NCBI RefSeq assembly: GCF_014217805.1
Contig: NZ_CP055156.1
Span: 868,001-932,000, forward strand
Direction of reading: 5' to 3'
DNA length: 64,000 bases
Source: Adhaeribacter swui
GTDB taxonomy: Bacteria; Bacteroidota; Bacteroidia; Cytophagales; Hymenobacteraceae
Position 1 is the stretch's first letter. Every line of letters begins with the position of its first letter. A program made the translations under genes and the position numbers. Positions 45,547 to 54,411 of this stretch are shown piece after piece. The notes beneath the pieces are model-generated. The model did no database searches. It had not been told where the DNA came from and was given only the letters and a program-made list of their open reading frames with translations.

Positions 45547-46057
45547 GATTTTGGCTGGCTTGGGTTTGCAAAGAATAAATACTTAAATAAGGTTGAATGG
45601 CCAATAAATGCGTAAGCGCTGGTTCGCCACTATTAGCTGATTCGGATACCAACAAATATTGATTTAAGGTATCGTGCCAGATCAGTGGTTGAGAGTAAAA
45701 TTTAATGGCCACCTGGTGCTTGCTTTTATCCAATATATCGGAGTTAATAATTTGAAATTGAAATTGATCAAATTTGAGGAAATGTTGCCCCAGGTTGTTC
45801 AGGATATCGGGCACCATATTATTTAATTGCTGCAGGTAACCCAGTACGGCGGCACTCACCAGAAAATGCAATTTATCCGCTCCCGGCACGTGTTGTTTCA
45901 ACTCGGCAAAGCTACGATACTTTTTTTCCTGGTTATACAGTTGCGCCTGCATTTTAAATTCGGTGTAACTATCCTCAAAAACCAGCTTTTCCCAGGGTTT
46001 AGTGGAATTCGCATCTACTATTTTCCGGTAACATAAAGTAATTAAGCGGTTCGGCAT
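45527..46057 (-). CDS. Conserved protein of unknown function
   Basis: 176 residues, no signal or membrane segment. Mixed alpha/beta composition with no recognisable motif; the N-terminus (MPNRLITLCYRKIVDANSTKPWEKLVFEDSYTEFKMQ) is the best conserved-looking part. Sits before the pirin-like gene with a 20-bp overlap, so a functional link with it is likely. Confidence 0.6.
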   Translation of the reverse strand: MPNRLITLCYRKIVDANSTKPWEKLVFEDSYTEFKMQAQLYNQEKKYRSFAELKQHVPGADKLHFLVSAAVLGYLQQLNNMVPDILNNLGQHFLKFDQFQFQIINSDILDKSKHQVAIKFYSQPLIWHDTLNQYLLVSESANSGEPALTHLLAIQPYLSIYSLQTQASQNHETNPG

Positions 46058-46071
46058 CTTAAAAATTTAGT

Positions 46072-46101
46072 AAGACGCTAAAGGCAAAACTTCAGCGTCT
46101 T
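46072..46101 (-). terminator. GACGCT hairpin downstream of the dioxygenase gene
   Basis: AAGACGCT (46072-46079) pairs with AGCGTCTT (46094-46101). Located 25 bp past the dioxygenase stop (leftward) and just before the next gene. Shares its GACGCTAAA core with the hairpin at 13761-13800, so it may belong to a repeat family. Confidence 0.55.
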
Positions 46102-46125
46102 CTTTTTTTTAAATTTTTTTAAATT

Positions 46126-46857
46126 TTAAGCGGCTACGTTCAGTTTAATGGCTAGTTCAAAACCATCCGTGGTGTTGCCGGTTACGGTGGCAATTTCTAC
46201 TCCGGCTGTATCGTCGCTGAACACGTTGTCTTTGGCGTTGTAGGTATAGCCACTCAGCCCTTTTTTGTAGCCGTTTACGGCCACCAACGCGCTGTTGCTA
46301 CCTTCCGGAAAAGCAATTTGGGTTACCTTTAGCGAGGTGCCGCTGGCGTTATAAATGTGCACGTGAATGTGGGTAGCCCTACCGTTGTACCAGCCCGGGA
46401 AAATAGTAGTAAAGGTTACCAGTCCGTTGGCATCGGTTACCTGCCGGCCCCGTAAAAAATGCACCGATTGCAGGTTCGTGGATTGCATGCCGGTACCGCC
46501 GTACTCCGAGTAATTGCCTTCGGCGTCGCAGTGCCAGATATCCACAATGGCGTTGGCCAAACCAGCACAACCGTTATTCACGTTGCCGATGGTAATTTTA
46601 GCTGTTAGCTTGTAACCGGTGCGGCCATCGGTAATATCGCTGCGCACGTAAGAAGCCGGGCTTTTAGTAGGAAAAGGTCCTTCGGTTTCGGAAGGGGCTA
46701 CCGTGCAACTGCCGGAATCTGTGCCGGTGCCCGTACCGGTGCCGCTGGTATCGGTAGATGGGGTGACGGTATCAGAATCTTTATCGCAGGCTGATAATAC
46801 CACGGGGGTAGCAATAGTGCCGAGGAGCAAACTCTTTAAAAAGCTTTTTCTTTCCAT
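46126..46857 (-). CDS. Intradiol dioxygenase-like lipoprotein
   Basis: 243 residues. Lipobox VVLSAC (Cys about 24), then a Thr/Ser/Gly linker with a GTGTGTGT run, then an intradiol dioxygenase beta-sandwich: ETEGPFP, DIWHCDAEGNYSEYGG and FPGWYNGRATHIHVHIY supply the expected Tyr/Tyr/His/His iron ligands. The family opens catechol-type rings; here the enzyme would act outside the cytoplasm on an unknown aromatic or polymer-derived substrate. Not flanked by other aromatic catabolism genes. Confidence 0.85.
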   Translation of the reverse strand: MERKSFLKSLLLGTIATPVVLSACDKDSDTVTPSTDTSGTGTGTGTDSGSCTVAPSETEGPFPTKSPASYVRSDITDGRTGYKLTAKITIGNVNNGCAGLANAIVDIWHCDAEGNYSEYGGTGMQSTNLQSVHFLRGRQVTDANGLVTFTTIFPGWYNGRATHIHVHIYNASGTSLKVTQIAFPEGSNSALVAVNGYKKGLSGYTYNAKDNVFSDDTAGVEIATVTGNTTDGFELAIKLNVAA

Positions 46858-47033
46858 ATTACAATTACATTAATGGGTTTACTTTTTGGTTATACAAATG
46901 TGCGTAAACCAGGTACCGGCTACAATCATGTATCGGTAAATAGGATTTTTGTATCGGTGAATTGCCTTTTAGTATTTAGGGAATAAGTAGATTAATGCAA
47001 AATTTGGGAAATTAAGTTAAGATGTTAGAGTAA

Positions 47034-47229
47034 GTTTTTTCTTTGGAGCCTTTTCAAGTCTCCATGCCCAGGTTCCATCTTATTGGAACGGGCTGAGATT
47101 GCCTCATGGCCGGCGGGCCTCGTTTGGCTCTCTCGGGCGGTCTAAGCTTCCTTTCCTCGCTCCGCTGCGGAATGTGGCTTAACGCCCCACCGGAACCTTA
47201 GAAGGCCCTCAACAGCCAAACTGGTGTCA
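47034..47229. repeat. 196-bp dispersed structured repeat, copy 2
   Basis: Same order of conserved blocks as 13336-13532 and same orientation. The outer stem GTTTGGCT/AGCCAAAC is kept, and the small hairpin changes from GTGGC-TAT-GCCAC to GTGGC-TTAAC-GCCCCAC, keeping its base. Confidence 0.7.
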
Positions 47230-47465
47230 GTCACACTTAGCTACGGCTTTATAGATCTATAAGTACGAGGACAGACTAAGGATATAATTAAAGGTAGTAA
47301 AGCTCCCCGCCTATTTTAGGAGGGGCAGGGGTGGTAAATTTTCTTGCTGTTCCTTTTGGAATTTCTAGGAGGTAATTTTGTCTGAAACGTTAACTAGAAG
47401 TATTTAGATGATCAAAGCCTGTTTAGGGATAGAAACTAAACAATAGAGTTGGGGCATTACAAAAT

Positions 47466-47507
47466 AAAAAGTGGTTCCACAATGCTTAGATCGTGGAACC
47501 ACTTTTT
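47466..47507. terminator. Terminator, 15-bp perfect stem
   Basis: AAAAAGTGGTTCCAC (47466-47480) and GTGGAACCACTTTTT (47493-47507), 12-base loop, 18 bp beyond the stop of the leftward gene at 47525-47803. Confidence 0.88.
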
Positions 47508-47524
47508 GTTTTATACCAATAAAA

Positions 47525-47803
47525 TTAGGCGTTTACCGGCTGGGGCTTAAAAATAACGAAATGTTTGTTTTCGTGGTAAGCCCGGAAAGTAATGCCGTTT
47601 TGGTTGCAAAAATAGCTTAGTTTATCTTCGGTTGTGCGTTCCAGTGGTCGGTGACCAATTAACCCGAAGGCTAACAAACGGCTTACATCGGTAGCAGGGT
47701 CGGCCGGAAATAAATTTTGTAATTGATCCCCGCTCACGTAAACCGGCGATTGCAGGGCAGATTTTGCTAATTCTTTAGTTTGTTGGAAGGTATTTGCAAA
47801 CAT
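47525..47803 (-). CDS. Small protein of unknown function
   Basis: 92 residues, soluble. No recognised domain; the sequence (KSALQSPVYVSGDQLQNLFPADPATDVSRLLAFGLIGHRP) has an amphipathic helical look. Its own strong terminator and a 411-bp upstream region suggest an independently expressed gene. Confidence 0.6.
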   Translation of the reverse strand: MFANTFQQTKELAKSALQSPVYVSGDQLQNLFPADPATDVSRLLAFGLIGHRPLERTTEDKLSYFCNQNGITFRAYHENKHFVIFKPQPVNA

Positions 47804-48214
47804 GATACAGACCTTTATAAATTCTAATACTTAGATTAACTTAATTGTTTAGTACAATTTTAAACAAAGTTTATAAAAATGCGAAACACTTGTTTGCAAA
47901 TGGATAGTTCCTGTAATTTTAGATAATAATATACAATCCCAATCTTAATTTAACAATAATTTTTACCATGTTTTAACTTACATATTCTCAATTATATACA
48001 AATTTTAATATTTAAATAATGTATCAATTGCTACCGGCCAGACATATCCTAAAACACAGATTTATATTACAAATAAGCTGTTAGTTAACTTAAAACAAAT
48101 CAATTTATTAAATACCTAAACAATAAAAACAAGAGGAAAAATTATTTAGAGAACAGGCAGGTCAATACGGCTTTCTTGATTTAAAAAGCTTTGTACAACA
48201 CGGCAAAATTAATC
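47804..48214. other. AT-rich gene-free region
   Basis: 411 bp, very AT-rich, no frame or hairpin worth naming. Should hold the promoter of the 92-residue gene; the nearest -7-like site is imperfect. Confidence 0.5.
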
Positions 48215-48466
48215 TTATTTTAGGGTAGATTCTATTACCTGGGCAATGGCTTGAAGCAGGCCAATATCAATTTTTAAATTTTTGTTTAACTGCGTTTCAT
48301 TTAAAACAGCGCGGTAGTTCTGGTCTTCGTCGGGTTCAAAAGAAACCAGGTGGCCATCTATTTCTACTTCTAACTTATGGGTATAGCCCGAAGTTAACAG
48401 CCGGGTAGTAAAGTCGCGTTCTTCGCCTTTGTAAGTAACGGGTATGGCAAAATATTCGTTGCTCAT
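48215..48466 (-). CDS. Small protein of unknown function
   Basis: 83 residues, soluble, beta-rich first half (FAIPVTYKGEERDFTTRLLTSGYTHKLEVEIDGHLVSFEPDEDQNYRAVL) and a C-terminal helix (IDIGLLQAIAQVIESTL). Not recognised by name; resembles small conserved proteins of Cytophagales. 30 bp after the gene at 48497-48712, so probably one transcript. Confidence 0.65.
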   Translation of the reverse strand: MSNEYFAIPVTYKGEERDFTTRLLTSGYTHKLEVEIDGHLVSFEPDEDQNYRAVLNETQLNKNLKIDIGLLQAIAQVIESTLK

Positions 48467-48496
48467 GGGTTTGGTTATGGATATAACGGCGGGAAT

Positions 48497-48712
48497 TTAC
48501 TCAATTTCCCGGGCATGTTCGTAATCCTGAAAATCGTCGAGGTTACGGTAATTAGGCAAGTTCCGGTCTTTTGGCACAATCTCCCACCCATCGGCCAGCG
48601 CTGGCGCTGATTGCACGCTGTTATTATTAAGCCAATCGGCTTGTTGCTCCTTGGGTACGTTTTGCAGCACTAAGGCTAAAAATTCGTCTTGCGTTAATTT
48701 ACTCTCGGCCAT
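48497..48712 (-). CDS. Small acidic protein of unknown function
   Basis: 71 residues, rich in Asp/Glu/Asn, without membrane segment. No domain recognised. Precedes the 83-residue gene in the same direction. Confidence 0.55.
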   Translation of the reverse strand: MAESKLTQDEFLALVLQNVPKEQQADWLNNNSVQSAPALADGWEIVPKDRNLPNYRNLDDFQDYEHAREIE

Positions 48713-48814
48713 GTTACCTTTTTTTAGCTGTATTTACGGAGAAACATGGGTTTAGATTAACTTTTCTGATAAACAACTTACTTACAGACATTTATCAGCA
48801 CATGCCAAAAAGTA

Positions 48815-48889
48815 AAAATTTAAAAAATAGCTTCAGAAACCTGTCCGGCCATATACTACTTTGTATTCTGAAGCTATTTTTTAAATTTT
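48815..48889. terminator. 24-bp perfect-stem terminator
   Basis: 48815-48838 and 48866-48889 are exact inverses (core AATAGCTTCAGAA) with a 27-base loop. Located 40 bp past the stop of the dehydratase gene at 48930, closing the long leftward SusCD/dehydratase cluster. Confidence 0.85.
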
Positions 48890-48929
48890 ACGCCATCTGC
48901 CAATTTCTTCAGCAGAAAATAATTACAGA

Positions 48930-50090
48930 TTACGATTTGCGAGCACCTTTTACCACCGATTCCATTAAGCCGCGCATGTAGCCGATAGCAAACAAATTGC
49001 CCAAGGTCATATATCCCGGATGGGTATTTTGTTCGCCGGCCATGGTGGGTACGTGGTCCGGACGAATAGCGCCTTTAAAGCCAATTTCGTAGTACGCCTT
49101 CATGGATTCGTACATATCAATCTGGCCTTCGTCGTGGAAAGTTTCGGTGAATTTAGTGCTGGGCAGTTTACCGCTTAAGTCTTGCACGTTCCGGAAATGC
49201 ACAAAATGAATTTTACCCGCTTTGCCCCAGCGCCGCACCAACGATGGAGTATCGGTGCCCATTAAGGCAAAATTACCCTGACATAGGGTAACACCGTTAA
49301 AATCGCTCGGCATAATTTTTAACATGCGATCAAAGCTTTCTACGGTGTTCATAATCCTGGAAATGCCCTGGATGCTGTGCACCTGCGGGTCATCGGGGTG
49401 CAAAGCCAGCTTCATTTCTATTTTTTCGGCTTCGGGAACTACGGCTTTCAGGAAATATTCCAGGTTCTTCCACATGGTTTCTTTAGTAACTTCGCCGTAT
49501 TTGGTCAAAGGTTTATTCTTAATATCGTCGTAATCAAAAGCGGTAACCAAAGCGCCACCCCGCGCCGGCCGGTCCATTTGTGTACGGGCCCAGCTAATTA
49601 CCGGCATCCAGTTGTAGCAAATAACGTTTACGCCCGCTTTTTTTAAATTTTTCATAAACGTGATGAAGTTGGCAATTTCTTCGTCGCGGCCAGCCAGCCC
49701 CAATTTGGTTTTTTCGCCGAGCGAAGGCGGCCCTTCTACTACGGTATAATTTAAACCTACTTTTTTCCAGGCTTCTTTTACGGCGGCAATGGCCTTATAC
49801 TCGTAGGGTTTTACGTCGGTTAAGCCAGTAATGCGGCTATCGATGCCGGCTACGGCGCCCAAGGCATCCATTTGCTTCGCCAATTCTATTAGTTGCCGAT
49901 TAGCCTCAATGCCCGAAAAATAAGCGGTACTCATTTCCATGCCGGCATCTTTGGCCATGGAGTTTAAAACTACATTCGCTTTTGCTTTTTCTAAGCCCGC
50001 ATTAGCTACCGCCGTACCCAAGCCACCCATTGAAAAGGCGGCAGCCAGGGAAGCACTTTTTTTAATAAAATCCCTACGATTGTCTTTCAT
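48930..50090 (-). CDS. Exported mannonate dehydratase-like TIM-barrel protein (1)
   Basis: 386 residues. The N-terminus MKDNRRDFIKKSASLAAAFSMGG has a twin-arginine-like signal (NRRDFIKK, then a hydrophobic stretch). The mature part matches UxuA: EGPPSLGEKTKLG, NWMPVISWART, RGGALVTAFD, LCQGNF, VHFRNVQ, FHDEGQIDMYE and RPDHVP, which contain the Cys, His, Asp and His metal ligands known in the family. UxuA dehydrates D-mannonate to 2-keto-3-deoxygluconate and is normally cytoplasmic; export is unusual. Near-paralogue of 51536-52672. Confidence 0.85.
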   Translation of the reverse strand: MKDNRRDFIKKSASLAAAFSMGGLGTAVANAGLEKAKANVVLNSMAKDAGMEMSTAYFSGIEANRQLIELAKQMDALGAVAGIDSRITGLTDVKPYEYKAIAAVKEAWKKVGLNYTVVEGPPSLGEKTKLGLAGRDEEIANFITFMKNLKKAGVNVICYNWMPVISWARTQMDRPARGGALVTAFDYDDIKNKPLTKYGEVTKETMWKNLEYFLKAVVPEAEKIEMKLALHPDDPQVHSIQGISRIMNTVESFDRMLKIMPSDFNGVTLCQGNFALMGTDTPSLVRRWGKAGKIHFVHFRNVQDLSGKLPSTKFTETFHDEGQIDMYESMKAYYEIGFKGAIRPDHVPTMAGEQNTHPGYMTLGNLFAIGYMRGLMESVVKGARKS

Positions 50091-50242
50091 AACTCAATAA
50101 TTTAAAAATTTTAAAAATAAATTTCAGGCGTTCGTAAACCTGGCTGCTGGTTAAATCAGGGGTAACTTTTGCATTATTTACTTGTTTAATCCCGCATTTT
50201 ACTAAAAACAAGGCAATTTATCAACCTAAATCCAGATATAAC

Positions 50243-51427
50243 TCAGGCATTTACCCCCGTTTCTTTTAGCGAAACCACGGCTTGCATCATGGCTTTGGTA
50301 TAGGCTACATTATAGGCTTCGGCAGCGTACCCGCCGCCGCCCGGGTACATACTTTTAATACCGCCAGGGTGTTCCCGGTCGTAATCCAACGCGCGGGGAT
50401 GTTCGGGATAAATACCAAATTTATAACCGAGGTTAAATACTTCCTGCATTACCGCGAACATATTTACCTGGCCTTCGTCGATAAAAACTTCGGAATATTT
50501 TACGTAGGGCTTCTCTACCGTAACATTGCGGTAGTGCATGTGGTTAATCCGGTCCCGGGAACCTAAATAGCGCAGCACTTCTAGCGGGTCTTCGCCCATT
50601 TCGCGGGTAACGCCGCAATCGAAGGTCATACCGTTAGCAGGACTATCTACAATTTCCAAAAGTCGTTGCCAGTCTTTAAAGGTGGCCATAATCTGGTCGT
50701 GCCCGTGACTAACCGGAATAGGCGGATCGTTGGGGTGCAAAGCCATGCGCACGCCAGCTTTTTCGGCCACCGGAATAATGGCTTTCAGAAAATAAGTTAA
50801 ATTATTCCAGAGCATTTCGGCGGTTTGCGGCGTACCTAATTTGGGATCGGTGGGTAAGTTTTTACCTTTTTCGTAATCAAAACTGGTATTGCTGGCCCCG
50901 CCCCGGGCTTTTTCTTCGTAGTAGCCTTCCAGGAGCCGGTGGGCGTAAAAGTTATATTCTACCACCGGTAAACCCGCCTGACCCGCGGCTACTAACGAAT
51001 CCTGGATTTTTTTAATTTCTTCGTCGCGGCCTTCCCGCCCGTAAATGGCATTGGGGTGTTCCCCAATCATCATGTTTATTACGGTTAAACCTTCGTCTTT
51101 AAAACGATCCATTATTTCCCGGAGGCTTTCCACGGTCCAGGGAATAGGTGGCCCGCCCATCAGCACGTAATCCACGCCTAATTGTTTAATCTGCCGCATT
51201 TGCGCTACCGTAGCCTTACTGGAAACCCCTAACGTTAACCGGGGCTGGTTCTCCCCTATTTTAATGGGCCATTCGGCACCTTTGGTATTATTGGCGCTGC
51301 CGGTAAGAACTGCCCTACCATTTTCAGCAGGTTCTTTGCCGGAAGAGCTGCAGCCGCTTAGGCCTACCACTGAAAGCGCAGCTAAAGCGGTACTTTTTTT
51401 TAAAAAATCGCGACGGTTATCTTTCAT
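50243..51427 (-). CDS. Exported mannonate dehydratase-like TIM-barrel protein (2), divergent
   Basis: 394 residues. Starts MKDNRRDFLKKSTALAALSVVGLSGCSSSG: twin-arginine-like motif plus a lipobox-like Cys. The barrel is more distant from the other two: FDCGVT and HYRNV are kept, but GQIDM becomes GQVNM and RPDHVP becomes YPEHPR, so a metal-binding or catalytic carboxylate may differ. It may act on another sugar acid or as an isomerase of the Xyl/AP endonuclease 2-like superfamily. Confidence 0.8.
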   Translation of the reverse strand: MKDNRRDFLKKSTALAALSVVGLSGCSSSGKEPAENGRAVLTGSANNTKGAEWPIKIGENQPRLTLGVSSKATVAQMRQIKQLGVDYVLMGGPPIPWTVESLREIMDRFKDEGLTVINMMIGEHPNAIYGREGRDEEIKKIQDSLVAAGQAGLPVVEYNFYAHRLLEGYYEEKARGGASNTSFDYEKGKNLPTDPKLGTPQTAEMLWNNLTYFLKAIIPVAEKAGVRMALHPNDPPIPVSHGHDQIMATFKDWQRLLEIVDSPANGMTFDCGVTREMGEDPLEVLRYLGSRDRINHMHYRNVTVEKPYVKYSEVFIDEGQVNMFAVMQEVFNLGYKFGIYPEHPRALDYDREHPGGIKSMYPGGGGYAAEAYNVAYTKAMMQAVVSLKETGVNA

Positions 51428-51465
51428 GTTTAATCATTTTAATAGGTGAGAAAATGAACGAAAGA

Positions 51466-51505
51466 AGCATACCGGGTACTTTTGGGTAAAAGCACCCGGT
51501 ATGCT
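51466..51505. terminator. Hairpin between dehydratase genes 2 and 3
   Basis: AGCATACCGGGT (51466-51477) pairs with ACCCGGTATGCT (51494-51505); CTTTT/AAAAG adds an inner stem. No clean T-run follows on the minus strand, so it may be a partial terminator or mRNA stabiliser that sets different dosage of the genes. Confidence 0.6.
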
Positions 51506-51535
51506 GGGGATTAAATCAGATGAACCTTAAAAAAA

Positions 51536-52672
51536 TCAAGCTTTGGCGTTTGCTTTGGCAACGGATTCGGCTAAACCGCGCATGTAACCAATGGCGTATA
51601 AAGTACCTAAAGTCATGTAACCGGGGCGGGTATTTTCTTCGCCGTGCATGGTAGGCACGTGGTCCGGGCGAATGGTTCCTTTAAAACCAATGTCGTAGTA
51701 GGCTTGCATGGCGGCGTGCATATCAATCTGGCCCTCGTCGTGAAAAGTTTCGGTAAATTTAGTACTGGGCAATACGCCGCTTAAATCCTGCACATTCCGG
51801 AAGTGCGCAAAATTAATTTTACCGGCTTTGCCCCATCTTCTAATCAGGGCTGGAATATCGGCTCCCATTAAGGAAAAATTACCCTGGCACATGGTTAAAC
51901 CGCTGTATTTGCTGGGCATGATTTTGAGCATGCGGTCGAAATTTTCTACGGTATTCATAATCCGGGAAATACCCTGAATGCTGTGTACCTGCGGGTCGTC
52001 GGGGTGCAGCGACAAGTTCATGCCTATTTTCTCGGCTTCGGGCACCACGGCTTTCAGAAAATACTCTAAATTCTTCCACATGGCTTCTTTCGAAACCTGG
52101 CCATACTGCGTGACCGGTCTGTTTTTAATATCATCGTTATCGAAAGAAGTGACCAAAGCTCCTCCCCGGCCCGGCCGGTCCATGGTGGTACGCGCCCAGC
52201 TAATTACCGGCATCCAGTTATAGCAGATCACATCCACGCCGCCGTATTGCTTCAGGTTTTTCATAAAGGTGATGAAGTTGGAAATTTCTTCATCCCGGCC
52301 CGATAATGCTAATTTGGTTTGTTCGCCCAAGGAAGGCGGTCCTTCTACCACGGTCCATTTTATGCCTTCTTTATCCCAAGCGGCTTTGGTGGCTTTAATG
52401 GCTTCCGGGTCCCAGGGTTTTAGGTTAGGATTTCGAATAATCCCCGAAACCGCATGCATCACATCTATTTGCTTGGCAAATGGTACCCGCGGCGAATCGG
52501 GGCTCATGGCCAAAGCGAATTTCATTCCGGCATCCCGGGCAAAGGCTTTTAATTTATTTGGTTTTTCTTTGGTCACCAGCGGGTTAACCATAGTCGAGGC
52601 TGTACTGCCTATAGACAAGGCGGCCGCCAGGTAAGCACTTTTCTTGATAAAATTTCTGCGGTTATCTTTCAT
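51536..52672 (-). CDS. Exported mannonate dehydratase-like TIM-barrel protein (3)
   Basis: 378 residues, with MKDNRRNFIKKSAYLAAALSIG as twin-arginine-like signal. All UxuA-like motifs of copy 1 are present (EGPPSLGEQTKLA, NWMPVISWART, LTMCQGNF, AHFRNVQ, FHDEGQIDMHA, RPDHVP). Copies 1 and 3 are close paralogues by eye, separated by the divergent copy 2. Located 89 bp downstream of the SusD gene. Confidence 0.85.
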   Translation of the reverse strand: MKDNRRNFIKKSAYLAAALSIGSTASTMVNPLVTKEKPNKLKAFARDAGMKFALAMSPDSPRVPFAKQIDVMHAVSGIIRNPNLKPWDPEAIKATKAAWDKEGIKWTVVEGPPSLGEQTKLALSGRDEEISNFITFMKNLKQYGGVDVICYNWMPVISWARTTMDRPGRGGALVTSFDNDDIKNRPVTQYGQVSKEAMWKNLEYFLKAVVPEAEKIGMNLSLHPDDPQVHSIQGISRIMNTVENFDRMLKIMPSKYSGLTMCQGNFSLMGADIPALIRRWGKAGKINFAHFRNVQDLSGVLPSTKFTETFHDEGQIDMHAAMQAYYDIGFKGTIRPDHVPTMHGEENTRPGYMTLGTLYAIGYMRGLAESVAKANAKA

Positions 52673-52761
52673 AATGCTACTTTTTTAAATTTTAGCGAAA
52701 CAGAAAATTTTTAAAAATTTGATTAAAACGCTTTCTTTAATCCGGAAAGCTACTTGCCTGG

Positions 52762-54366
52762 TTATTCCTTGTCCCACCAAACGCGGGTAGTATATAAATC
52801 GGGGCCTTGGTTCTGGATGGCATTTTCTACACTGGCTGCATTCAAAGATTTTTCTTCAAACGAATACATTAAGCGCCGTAACGGAGTACCGCCGGTGGCA
52901 TTAAGCGGGTAATTAATCGGTTGCAAAGCCGGAATTCCGGTGCGGCGCCAGTTCGACCAGGCTTCAAAAAAGTCGAGGTACATGTAGTGCGCCAGGTAAA
53001 ACTGCGTGTGAATTTGCTCCATCATTTCGGGCATGCCGCTGGTTAACGGGTGCGCTGCAATGTAGGTATCAATTTCGGCGGGAGTAATGGCTACATTGGC
53101 CACGCTGCTATTCGGGTATAAAGTAGACGACTCCATATTGGCACGGATAGCTTTATGGTAATGGTCTTGGGCGTTGCCGGTTTCCCAACCGCGTAGGGCC
53201 GCCTCAGCTAATAAAAATTCTACCTCGGAATAGCTCAGGATAATGGAAGGCGCCGAAAAGTTAGCCACCGTAGCCGTATTGGGTTCGGAGTATTCGCGCA
53301 GCAATTCGTTTTTCCAGTTCGGAATAACCGTACTAATCGTGTTTGGATCGTAACCATTGGGCAACGCTTTTTGCAGTTCGGCAGCGGTAGTTTGCGTTAT
53401 CACCTGGCCTTGTTTGGCGTCGATGTTGCCTTCCCACAAAGTCATGTAAAACGGTATGCGCGGGTCTTGATTGGCCTGCAGTAAATCCAGGAAAGTTTTA
53501 CCCATTTTTACTAAACCCAGGCCTTGGTTGCCTTCGGGTAAGCTTTCTCTTTTTAATTCGCGGGCATCCCAGTTCCAGGTGTTTTCATTAGCCGAAATAT
53601 GCACCAGTTTGGCAATATCGGCATTGCTTTGCATCACGCCACCGGCTATGGCTTTCTGCGCCCAGGTTTGCGCCAGAGCCGGGTCTACTTTGGTTAAGCG
53701 CATGGCTAAACGCAGCATTAAAGAATAACCAAAGGCTTTCCATTTGGGCACATTACCGGAGTAAATAACATCGGCCGCGCCAAAAGTAGGTTTAGCAGCA
53801 TCCATCTGGTTTAAAGCCGCTTCCAGATCCTGCAGCATCCACGGGTAAATCTCCGATTGCTTATCGTAGGCGGGTTTATAAATACCTTCGGGCGCGCCGG
53901 CGGCTTGTTTATAAGGTACATCGCCGTACGCATCGGTAACCCGGTGCAAGGCATATACTTTCCAGATTTTAGCAATGGCATTTTGATTTACCAATTCCGG
54001 ATTGCCTTCTGTTTCCCGGATTACAATCATCAGTTCCCGCAAATGCGAAGTATAAACCGTTTCGAAGAAATTACCGGTTTGGGCGTTTACAATGCCTTTT
54101 TCGCCATACCAAAAATTTTGCAGCGTAGCGTGGTACTGCATAATACCCGATGCATATTTAATATTCGTCCGGTTACGGTCGGCGGTACCGGTGCCCACGG
54201 TGCGGATAATACTATTGGTAAACAAAGGTTCAATGGCCGGCTCGGTAAAGGAGTTCGGGTTAATGTTCATTTCTTCGAAACCTTTATCGCAGGAGGTTAA
54301 GAAGAAAACTGCTAAAAAGCCGGTTTTAAAAGTAAAAGCAGCTATTTTACGTTTTATATTATTCAT
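52762..54366 (-). CDS. SusD/RagB-like outer-membrane lipoprotein
   Basis: 534 residues. Lipobox VFFLTSCDKG (Cys about 26). KVYALHRVTDAYGDVPYKQA and LSYSEVEFLLAEAALRGW are SusD-like (SusD-like_2 type) motifs. It pairs with the SusC encoded 45 bp upstream to bind and deliver a ligand. The ligand is unknown, but the following sugar-acid dehydratase-like genes suggest uronate or aldonate containing material (inference). Confidence 0.93.
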   Translation of the reverse strand: MNNIKRKIAAFTFKTGFLAVFFLTSCDKGFEEMNINPNSFTEPAIEPLFTNSIIRTVGTGTADRNRTNIKYASGIMQYHATLQNFWYGEKGIVNAQTGNFFETVYTSHLRELMIVIRETEGNPELVNQNAIAKIWKVYALHRVTDAYGDVPYKQAAGAPEGIYKPAYDKQSEIYPWMLQDLEAALNQMDAAKPTFGAADVIYSGNVPKWKAFGYSLMLRLAMRLTKVDPALAQTWAQKAIAGGVMQSNADIAKLVHISANENTWNWDARELKRESLPEGNQGLGLVKMGKTFLDLLQANQDPRIPFYMTLWEGNIDAKQGQVITQTTAAELQKALPNGYDPNTISTVIPNWKNELLREYSEPNTATVANFSAPSIILSYSEVEFLLAEAALRGWETGNAQDHYHKAIRANMESSTLYPNSSVANVAITPAEIDTYIAAHPLTSGMPEMMEQIHTQFYLAHYMYLDFFEAWSNWRRTGIPALQPINYPLNATGGTPLRRLMYSFEEKSLNAASVENAIQNQGPDLYTTRVWWDKE

Positions 54367-54411
54367 ATTTTTCTAAATCATTTTGGATAAAGTAATTACC
54401 TAAATCTGTTT

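Larger units (their letters stand above)
46858..47524. other. Gene-free region with structured repeat copy 2
   Basis: 667 bp with no supported gene. Contains repeat copy 2 (47034-47229), a CTCCCCGCCTATTTTAGGAGGGG hairpin-like word near 47302-47326 and the terminator at 47466-47507. Confidence 0.6.
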
